Below, piece after piece: positions 1 through 5,511 of a DNA stretch of 5,511 nucleotides. The number at the start of each line of letters is the position of its first letter. The first letter of the stretch is position 1. This DNA is from Oscillospiraceae bacterium (GTDB taxonomy: Bacteria > Bacillota_A > Clostridia > Oscillospirales > Ruminococcaceae): the NCBI GenBank assembly GCA_017440445.1, contig JAFSHE010000095.1, positions 1 to 5,511 on the forward strand, read 5' to 3'. The notes under the pieces were generated by a model, which did not search any database, had not been told where the DNA came from, and saw only the letters and a program-made list of their open reading frames with translations. A program made the translations under genes and the position numbers.

Positions 1-959
1 CTCCAGTTGCTCAGCTCAAAGTGGTGATGTATGGGAGTCATCTTGAAAAAGCGTTTACCCTCTTTGGTGTGATATATCTTCTTTGTTATCTTGAATATCG
101 TTACCTGAATTACTACCGACAGCGCCTCAAGGATGTACACCATCGCCGCCAGTATCATAAGTATCTCGGCGTTGCAGCCGACTCCGAGGGCACACACAGC
201 ACCTCCGAGGAACATGGAGCCTGTATCACCCATGAACACCTTTGCAGGCGGGAAATTCCACATAAGGAAGCCGATACAGCCACCCGCTACACACATGGCA
301 AGCAGTGTATGACCGAACATTCCCACAATACCCGAGATGATAGCGAATGCCGCCATATATACGACCGTAACGCTTGAACACAGACCATCGATACCGTCTG
401 TGAGATTAACTGCGTTCACGAGATAGTAGATAACAACGCCCATTATGGGATAATACAGCCAGCCGAGGTCAAGCTGCCAGCCCCAGGGGAACATTATGGT
501 AGTACCCGTATCTCCGCTGAGATACAGCGTTGCGAAATATGCCGCTATGATAAGTACCTGGATAACTGTTTTTTGCAGAACGGAAAGGCCGCCCTCATTC
601 TTCTTGGTCTTTACCTTAAGGAAGTCGTCAAGGAAGCCCATGAAACCCATCAGCACCGCCATCACAAGTCCTGCAGAGGAGCGCAGAAGCTCCTGTCTGC
701 CCGCACCCGTGGAAAGATCCTGACTTCCCAGTGCGTGGAACAGTATCATACCGCACACAAAGCTCACGAACACCGCAATTATGAACATAATTCCGCCCAT
801 CGTGGGAGTTCCCTGCTTTTTCTCCTTATGCCACTTAGGACCGATATCAAGGATAGTCTGTCCGTATTTCAGCTTGTGCAGGAACGGGATGAACCATATT
901 CCCGCAAGCCATGTCAGTGCAAATGCAGCGCATGCCGCAAAAACGCTTGTCCAAGTCAT
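1..959 (-). CDS. mraY: Phospho-N-acetylmuramoyl-pentapeptide-transferase MraY, 3' end cut by window edge
   Basis: MraY is an integral membrane enzyme that transfers phospho-MurNAc-pentapeptide from its UDP carrier to undecaprenyl phosphate, giving lipid I and UMP. The frame opens with ATG at 959 and stays open to the left edge, giving 319 complete codons without a stop. Visible family motifs are GTPTMGG (residues 50-56), the Asp pair in FLDDFLKV (D111, D112, with K115), NLTDGIDGL (185-193; D188, D191), FMGDTGSMFLGG (242-253; D245) and the late HHH motif in MTPIHHHFE (307-315). Several hydrophobic stretches, for example 7-27, 56-76, 96-110, 131-147 and 196-233, fit a polytopic protein. Relatives continue about 25-30 residues after the HHH motif with one last membrane helix, so only that tail is missing. 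It is the last visible gene of the cluster, 33 nt after murF. The motif set leaves little doubt about identity. Confidence 0.97.
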   Translation of the reverse strand, partial: MTWTSVFAACAAFALTWLAGIWFIPFLHKLKYGQTILDIGPKWHKEKKQGTPTMGGIMFIIAVFVSFVCGMILFHALGSQDLSTGAGRQELLRSSAGLVMAVLMGFMGFLDDFLKVKTKKNEGGLSVLQKTVIQVLIIAAYFATLYLSGDTGTTIMFPWGWQLDLGWLYYPIMGVVIYYLVNAVNLTDGIDGLCSSVTVVYMAAFAIISGIVGMFGHTLLAMCVAGGCIGFLMWNFPPAKVFMGDTGSMFLGGAVCALGVGCNAEILMILAAMVYILEALSVVIQVTIFKITKKIYHTKEGKRFFKMTPIHHHFELSNW

Positions 960-970
960 GTTATATTGTA

Positions 971-976
971 CCCCTC
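971..976 (-). promoter_or_regulatory. Ribosome binding site of mraY
   Basis: The minus strand reads GAGGGG here, 11 nt before the mraY ATG at 959. It lies in the 33-nt gap after the murF stop and supports that ATG as the start. The spacing is slightly long. The rest of the gap is AT-rich and has no hairpin, so the gene probably belongs to the same transcript as murF. Confidence 0.65.
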
Positions 977-992
977 AGTATATATTCTCGCT

Positions 993-2339
993 TTATTTTA
1001 TCGCCTCTGCGATATCCTCCATCCTCATGCCACGGCTGCCCTTGAAAAGAAGCAGATCTCCGTCCTTTATGAACTTCTTCAGCATTTCGGAAAGCTCATC
1101 CTTGTCGGTGCTGTGATACACCTCAAAGCCCTTTGCCTTAAGTACGTCACGGCAGGCGGACATTTCTGCTCCGTACAGAAAGCACACCTGTGCGTTCTCT
1201 GTAACGTAATCGGCAACCATCGCATGAAGCTGCTGCGACATATCGCCAAGCTCCAGCATATCGCCGAGAACGGCTATCTTTCTTCCCTCTGCCGCAGTAC
1301 CGCCAAGCACAGACAGCGAGGACTTCATGGAAGTGGGACTTGCATTGTAGCAATCGAGGATAAAGGTCACGTTGCCGTGCTTCTCCGTCCTCTGTCGCAT
1401 TCCCGAGGCTTCATAGTTCATAAACGCAGGAATGATATCCTCTGCGGTCATATCGAATGTTCTTCCGACACAGTATGCAGCAAGCGAATTAAGCACATGA
1501 TGCGCACCCTGTACGGGTATCTCGGCGGGATATCGCTTTCCCTCCGCTACAAGGTCAAAGCTCTCTCCGCTGTCGGTGTGGATGATGTTCTCCGCACGCA
1601 CATCGCACTCTGCCCCGAAGCCGTATGTGATCATCCTTCTGTCAGGCACGCATACATTCCGAAGATACTCGTCGTCGCCGCACACGATAAGCGGCGCAGA
1701 GAGTGAAGCTCCGTCAAGTATCTCAAGCTTTGCCCTGCGGATATTCTCACGGGTCTTTAAATTCTCTATATGACAGTAGCCGATGTTGGTTATCACCGCA
1801 CAATCGGGATATGCCGCCTTTGACAGCACGCTTATCTCACCGAGGTCTGACATTCCCATCTCTATTACCGCCGCGCCGTAGCTTTCATCAAGGCGGAAAA
1901 GAGTTCTCGGAAGTCCGATATCGTTGTTGAAATTGCCCTCAGTCTTGAGCGTCCTGTATCCTGCGGAAAGCACCGCATATATCATATCCTTTGTGGAGGT
2001 CTTTCCAACGCTGCCCGTAACTCCGCACAGCTTTACGTTAAAACGCTCACGGTGATATCTTGCAAGCCTCAGCTGTGCCGCACGGGAGTCCTCGACAAGA
2101 ATAACGGGAGCAGAATATCCCTCTGCGCCCTCTGCCCTGTCCGAAATAACAGCCGCTGCGCCTTTTTCTATCGCCTCTGCGATAAAGTCGTTTCCGTCAA
2201 AGCGCTCGCCCTTTACCGCAACGAAAAGCGTGCCCTGCTCTATTGTACGTGTATCGGTGGAAACTCCTGTGACAACAGCCTCGCCGCTGCCGAAAAGCTG
2301 TCCGCCGACCGCCTTTGCTATCTCTGCCGATGTAAACAT
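993..2339 (-). CDS. murF: UDP-N-acetylmuramoyl-tripeptide--D-alanyl-D-alanine ligase MurF
   Basis: MurF is the cytoplasmic ATP-dependent ligase that joins D-Ala-D-Ala to the UDP-MurNAc-tripeptide, completing the pentapeptide. The product is 448 residues, normal for the family. The N-terminal substrate-binding domain includes STDTR (27-31) and the KGERFDGNDF segment (43-52). The central ATPase domain has the P-loop GSVGKTSTK (109-117) and EGNFNNDIGLP (134-144). The C-terminal domain has DCYNASPTSM (329-338) and KGSRGMRME (433-441), both signatures of MurF rather than MurC, MurD or MurE. I chose the ATG at 2339 over the in-frame TTG at 2342: the ATG lies 8 nt after an AGAGGA site and overlaps the murE stop in TGATG, a usual coupled arrangement. 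Neighbours are murE upstream and mraY 33 nt downstream. Nothing is truncated or frameshifted. Confidence 0.97.
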   Translation of the reverse strand: MFTSAEIAKAVGGQLFGSGEAVVTGVSTDTRTIEQGTLFVAVKGERFDGNDFIAEAIEKGAAAVISDRAEGAEGYSAPVILVEDSRAAQLRLARYHRERFNVKLCGVTGSVGKTSTKDMIYAVLSAGYRTLKTEGNFNNDIGLPRTLFRLDESYGAAVIEMGMSDLGEISVLSKAAYPDCAVITNIGYCHIENLKTRENIRRAKLEILDGASLSAPLIVCGDDEYLRNVCVPDRRMITYGFGAECDVRAENIIHTDSGESFDLVAEGKRYPAEIPVQGAHHVLNSLAAYCVGRTFDMTAEDIIPAFMNYEASGMRQRTEKHGNVTFILDCYNASPTSMKSSLSVLGGTAAEGRKIAVLGDMLELGDMSQQLHAMVADYVTENAQVCFLYGAEMSACRDVLKAKGFEVYHSTDKDELSEMLKKFIKDGDLLLFKGSRGMRMEDIAEAIK

Positions 2340-3799
2340 CAAACCAGTCCTCTTTCTTCAAGCCACTCCCGTACTATCTCACGCTCCGAGAAGTGGACGT
2401 ATTCTCTGCCTATTATCTGATAATCCTCATGACCTTTGCCGCAGAGTGCTATCACATCGCCTGCCTGAGCCATCTCAAGCGCACTCAGCACCGCCTTTTT
2501 GCGGTCGGTATATTCCTCATGAGGAACGCTGCCCGAAAACCCCGCCACAACATCGTCTATCGTGCGCTGCGGGTCCTCGCTTGCGGGATTATCCGTTGTT
2601 ACCAAAAGGTAATCGGAATACATCTCCGCCGCTCTGCCCATCTTCGGGCGCTTGTCTGTGTCCCTCTCGCCTGCCGAGCCGAACACGGTGATAAGCCTGT
2701 TCTTCGCAAGGGGCTTCAGCGTGGACAGAAGCTTTACAAGCCCGTCCTCGGTGTGTGCATAATCGCACACAACGGCGAACTCTCCGCTGTACAGCGTTTC
2801 AAGACGTCCGCTGACACCCGAGATATTTCTGAGCGCATCAAAGCAGTCATGCAGGTCGAAGCCCGCCTCTCTGCAAAGCAGAGCCGCCTCTATGACATTT
2901 GAAACGTTATGATATCCCGTCATAGGGAGCTTTACCACATAGCACTTCCCCGCCGCCCTGTCAGTCAGCAGGAATTCTGCGCCCGCAGGCGACAGCTTCA
3001 CATTCTCGGTGTGATAGTCTGCCTCGCCGAAAACGCTTACCGTATGGCACTTTATGCCGTTTTCCTTACAGAATTCCGCAGTGCGCTTTCCGTACTCGTC
3101 ATCGATATTTATAACCGCTGCACCGCACATCTCAAAAAGTCTGCGCTTTGCAAGGTAATACTCCTCCATCGTACCGTGATAATCAAGGTGGTCCTGAGTG
3201 AGGTTAGTGAAGGCTCCCGCTGTGAAATGCTCCGCTGCGAAACGATGCTGAGCCAGCGCCTGGGAGCTTGCCTCGATAAAGCAATACTCCGTACCGATAT
3301 CCGCCATCTCACGGAAAAGCGAATACAATCTCCTCGGCTCGGGAGTAGTGGGAGGTCCGCCGTGGGTGTACTGAAGTCCCTTTCCCGTATCTGTACCGAG
3401 CGTTCCGATAACGCCCACCTGCTTCCCGAAGCTGCGCACTATCTGCGCACACATGTTTACGGTGGTCGTCTTGCCATTGGTGCCTGTTACCGCACACAGC
3501 TTTATCCCTTTGGTAGGTCTGCCGTAGAATTTCGAAAGCAGCTCAGGGTATATCCTGCGGGAGTCTGATACATTTATCTCGCGGGGAAGCGACAACTTCT
3601 GCTGCGTCACAACAGCCGCCGCGCCCTCTGAAAGCAGCCTTTCCGCAGCAGAATGTCCGTCAAAGCTTGCGCCCTTTATGCAGACGAACACGAAGCCACT
3701 TCTGACCTCTCTGCTGTCCGAGGTAACTCCTGTGACCTCTGTATCCGCTATTTCCGAGGAAATATCAGCTATTCCCTCAAAAAGACTGCCTAATGTCAT
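2339..3799 (-). CDS. murE: UDP-N-acetylmuramoyl-L-alanyl-D-glutamate--diamino acid ligase MurE
   Basis: MurE is a cytoplasmic Mur ligase that adds the third stem-peptide residue (meso-diaminopimelate or L-lysine, depending on species) to UDP-MurNAc-L-Ala-D-Glu using ATP. The product has 486 residues, a usual length. The N-terminal domain (about 1-95) has SDSRE (27-31) and KGASFDGHS (42-50). The central ATPase domain has the P-loop TGTNGKTTT (105-113), TTPEP (151-155), EASSQAL (176-182), LTQDHLDYHG (200-209) and AK at 217-218, where K218 aligns with the carbamylated lysine of known MurEs. The C-terminal domain has GRLE (331-334), DYAHTED (346-352), FGSAGERD (373-380) and GKGHEDYQI (454-462). 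The specificity motif is DNPA (403-406), not the DNPR of typical DAP enzymes, although GKGHE is DAP-like, so I do not name the amino acid. The ATG at 3799 has a good ribosome binding site. The stop overlaps the murF start by one base. Confidence 0.97.
   Translation of the reverse strand: MTLGSLFEGIADISSEIADTEVTGVTSDSREVRSGFVFVCIKGASFDGHSAAERLLSEGAAAVVTQQKLSLPREINVSDSRRIYPELLSKFYGRPTKGIKLCAVTGTNGKTTTVNMCAQIVRSFGKQVGVIGTLGTDTGKGLQYTHGGPPTTPEPRRLYSLFREMADIGTEYCFIEASSQALAQHRFAAEHFTAGAFTNLTQDHLDYHGTMEEYYLAKRRLFEMCGAAVINIDDEYGKRTAEFCKENGIKCHTVSVFGEADYHTENVKLSPAGAEFLLTDRAAGKCYVVKLPMTGYHNVSNVIEAALLCREAGFDLHDCFDALRNISGVSGRLETLYSGEFAVVCDYAHTEDGLVKLLSTLKPLAKNRLITVFGSAGERDTDKRPKMGRAAEMYSDYLLVTTDNPASEDPQRTIDDVVAGFSGSVPHEEYTDRKKAVLSALEMAQAGDVIALCGKGHEDYQIIGREYVHFSEREIVREWLEERGLV
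2348..2353 (-). promoter_or_regulatory. Ribosome binding site of murF, inside the murE 3' end
   Basis: AGAGGA on the minus strand lies within the last codons of murE (those encoding Arg-Gly), 8 nt before the murF ATG at 2339 but only 5 nt before the alternative TTG at 2342. The better spacing favours the ATG. With the TGATG stop/start overlap it suggests that murF translation is coupled to murE. Confidence 0.7.
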
Positions 3800-3803
3800 G
3801 CTC

Positions 3804-3811
3804 TCACCGCC
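3804..3811 (-). promoter_or_regulatory. Ribosome binding site of murE
   Basis: The minus strand reads GGCGGTGA, a seven-of-eight match to the full anti-Shine-Dalgarno complement GGAGGTGA. Its GGCGG core ends 7 nt before the murE ATG at 3799, which fixes that start. It lies in the 24-nt gap after the PBP stop, which contains no terminator hairpin, so both genes are probably on one mRNA. Confidence 0.7.
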
Positions 3812-3823
3812 GTATCTTTCAAA

Positions 3824-5511
3824 TTAATCTGAGTAGGTATTCACCTGGAAGGTGACCTCTACCACGTTGCCCTTATACGCCTCTACTCCCGCAAATATGG
3901 ACTGGGATACCGCAACAGCGTTGGGATTTTCCGCTGCACCGCCCGATATCTTGATATTGAAGCCCGCATTCGTTATCGCTTCGTTTGCCTGTTCTACCGT
4001 CATATTGAGGACATCAGGCACAACGGATATCTCGTACTCGGGTTCCTCTCCCAGGTACAGCACGACAGTGCTTCCCTTCGGGATGCTGTTTACCGCCGCA
4101 GGAACCTGCGCAGATACCTTCTCGCCCGAGGTTACATCGCCCACAAAGCGCACCTCAAAGCCCGCTGCCGCAAGTGCAGACTCCGCTCTCTGCGGCTCGT
4201 AGCCGAGAACGTAAGGAACTGCTGCATCCATCTTGGCAAGCTCCTCCGCTGTGTAGGTGGGATATATTCCGAGATGGGGCAGACCCTCCCTGAACACCGC
4301 CGATACTACGGGCGCAGCAACTGCCGAGCCGTAATACTGGGCGCCTGTTGGAGTATCAGCCATTACAAGCATGGCTATCCGCGGATCATCCGCAGGAGCG
4401 AATGCCGCAAAGGTGGAAACGTAGGTCATCTTTGCGCCCATCAGCTCGCCGCCTGCTGCATTGTATTCATCGATACGCTCCGCAGTACCCGACTTTCCGC
4501 CGATGCGGTAGCCGCTGATATATGCGTTACTTCCCTGGTTTGTGATAACTATGTTTTCAAGTATCTGACGCATCTGTGCGGAGGTCTCCTCGGAGATGAC
4601 CTGGCGCTTTATCTGCGTCTGTGTAGTCTTAACAACGTTTCCGTCGCTGTCAAGCACCTTGTCTACAAGGTAAGGAGTTACAAGATATCCACCGTTTACA
4701 AGTGCGCTGAACGCTGTTATCATCTGCATGGGAGTTATCTTGTTGGTCTGTCCGAAGGAGGAGGACGCAAGCTCTACGGGTCCCATTCTGTCCTCGGGGA
4801 TGTAAAGGCTCTGTGCCTCGCCGGGAAGGTCTATTCCCGTAGGCTCTGTGAAGCCGAATGCCTCAAAGTAGCTGCTGAATCTCTCCGAGCCGAGCAGTGC
4901 GCCTATCTGCATGAACGCAGGGTTGCAGGACTTTGTGATAGCCTCCTGTAATGTCAGAGTGCCGTGACCGCCGTCCTTAAGGTGGCACTTGATGTATGTA
5001 CCCGCCACATCCATTCCGCCGTAGCACTCAAAGGTGGAGTTGAGCGAAACAAGCTCCTCCTCCAGTGCGCTTGCGCAGGTGATTGTCTTGAATACCGAGC
5101 CTGGATAGTAAAGCTCTGTGATAGCCTTGTTCTTCCACTGCTTTTCACGGTAGGTAGCTTCGAGGGCTGTTATCTCCTCCTCGGGAGCGTCTGCCGCTGT
5201 AAGCTCCTCCAGCTTTTCAAGGTCGTATCTGCTGTAAAGCGTAGAGGGGTCGTTAAGGTCATAGCTTGGAGTCGTGCATATCGCAAGCACTGCTCCTGTA
5301 TTACAGTCCATGATTATTCCGCAGGCACGGTTTACAACACTGTGCTGCGAAACACACAGCTCCATGTTCTTTTCAAGGTAGTGCTGAAGCACCTCGTCTA
5401 TCGTAAGCACGAGGGAATAGCCATCCTCCGCAGAGTAGTACGCATCGTTCGTGTATGCCATCTCTCTGCCGTAGGCGTCCTTTGCATAGACCGCCTTTCC
5501 GTCAGTGCCGC
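3824..5511 (-). CDS. Class B penicillin-binding protein with two PASTA domains (SpoVD/FtsI family), 5' end cut by window edge
   Basis: This is a membrane-anchored D,D-transpeptidase that cross-links peptidoglycan stem peptides outside the cell, either at the division septum or in spore cortex synthesis. The frame is open to the right edge, giving 561 visible residues, numbered here from the first complete codon. The Met at 5461 (residue 17) is internal, because the preceding residues (GTDGKAVYAKDAYGRE) continue the family pattern that leads to LVLTIDEVLQ (34-43). The catalytic motifs are SVFK (138-141, nucleophile Ser138), SCN (194-196) and KSGT (339-342). Two C-terminal PASTA repeats follow, at about 430-489 and 494-557. 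The missing N-terminus should hold the cytoplasmic tail, membrane helix and most of the dimerisation domain. A charged segment (97-124) precedes the active site. Its place just before murE matches spoVD or pbpB/ftsI in Firmicutes; I cannot choose between them, so I give no symbol. No penicillin-resistance change is claimed. Confidence 0.94.
   Translation of the reverse strand, partial: GTDGKAVYAKDAYGREMAYTNDAYYSAEDGYSLVLTIDEVLQHYLEKNMELCVSQHSVVNRACGIIMDCNTGAVLAICTTPSYDLNDPSTLYSRYDLEKLEELTAADAPEEEITALEATYREKQWKNKAITELYYPGSVFKTITCASALEEELVSLNSTFECYGGMDVAGTYIKCHLKDGGHGTLTLQEAITKSCNPAFMQIGALLGSERFSSYFEAFGFTEPTGIDLPGEAQSLYIPEDRMGPVELASSSFGQTNKITPMQMITAFSALVNGGYLVTPYLVDKVLDSDGNVVKTTQTQIKRQVISEETSAQMRQILENIVITNQGSNAYISGYRIGGKSGTAERIDEYNAAGGELMGAKMTYVSTFAAFAPADDPRIAMLVMADTPTGAQYYGSAVAAPVVSAVFREGLPHLGIYPTYTAEELAKMDAAVPYVLGYEPQRAESALAAAGFEVRFVGDVTSGEKVSAQVPAAVNSIPKGSTVVLYLGEEPEYEISVVPDVLNMTVEQANEAITNAGFNIKISGGAAENPNAVAVSQSIFAGVEAYKGNVVEVTFQVNTYSD

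Noticed and set aside
977..982. TATACT on the minus strand in the murF-mraY gap as the -10 element of an internal promoter.
   Set aside because: No TTGACA-like hexamer lies 16-18 nt upstream and there is no extended -10. AT-rich text in a short operon gap readily gives such matches.
1326..1355. MurF motif YNASP instead of the YNANP form found in many family members.
   Set aside because: YNASP is a common variant in Firmicutes MurF, including Bacillus, so it is not unusual here.
573..1706. A 377-codon open frame on the plus strand, opposite mraY and murF, plus other long plus-strand frames at 2909-3568 and 4274-4951.
   Set aside because: Each lies antisense to a gene with unmistakable family motifs. 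Their translations are rich in His, Arg and Cys and resemble no protein family I know. They are shadows of the coding frames opposite.
2162..2178. The string TCGCCTCTGCGATA occurs here and again near 1001-1014, looking like a short repeat.
   Set aside because: Both copies encode Ile-Ala-Glu-Ala-Ile within murF, in good helical context. Shared codon choice explains the match, and it is too short and isolated to be a repeat element.
5087..5098. PBP active-site motif SVFK instead of STFK or STMK.
   Set aside because: The two middle positions of SxxK vary across class B PBPs and Ser and Lys are intact, so no change in function or drug sensitivity can be read from it.
5461..5461. ATG at 5461 as the true start of the penicillin-binding protein.
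   Set aside because: The frame continues upstream to the window edge, and the residues before the Met fit the conserved stretch preceding the LTID motif. A start here would also remove the membrane anchor and dimerisation domain.

Overview
The window is a contiguous piece of a bacterial division and cell wall (dcw) cluster. It is transcribed entirely from the minus strand, so it reads from right to left: a PASTA-domain class B penicillin-binding protein (its 5' end lies beyond the right edge), then murE, murF and mraY (its 3' end lies beyond the left edge). The order PBP - murE - murF - mraY is the canonical dcw order. Two PASTA repeats on the PBP, Firmicutes-type Mur ligase sequences, Shine-Dalgarno sites and roughly balanced base composition point to a Gram-positive Firmicute, most likely a Clostridia member such as an Oscillospiraceae/Ruminococcus relative. 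That placement is inference from protein style, not from a search.

Layout: positions 5511-3824 hold the PBP (transpeptidase domain plus two PASTA repeats). A 24-nt gap carrying a near-consensus ribosome binding site leads into murE (3799-2339). The murE stop and murF start overlap in TGATG, so murF (2339-993) is probably translationally coupled. A 33-nt gap with a GAGGGG ribosome binding site precedes mraY (959 to the left edge). No gap is long enough to hide another gene. I see no terminator, convincing internal promoter, RNA gene, repeat, mobile element or CRISPR array. The operon promoter must lie to the right of the window.

The products act in sequence. MurE adds the third, diamino residue to UDP-MurNAc-L-Ala-D-Glu in the cytoplasm. 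MurF adds D-Ala-D-Ala to complete the pentapeptide. MraY moves phospho-MurNAc-pentapeptide onto undecaprenyl phosphate, forming lipid I at the membrane. The PBP cross-links the stem peptides outside the cell after polymerisation.

This is essentially a housekeeping region, and I found no undescribed system. The most notable detail is in MurE: the amino-acid specificity motif reads DNPA instead of the DNPR expected of meso-diaminopimelate-adding enzymes, which leaves the third stem-peptide residue open. A charged segment before the PBP active-site serine and the septal-versus-sporulation identity of that PBP are lesser points.
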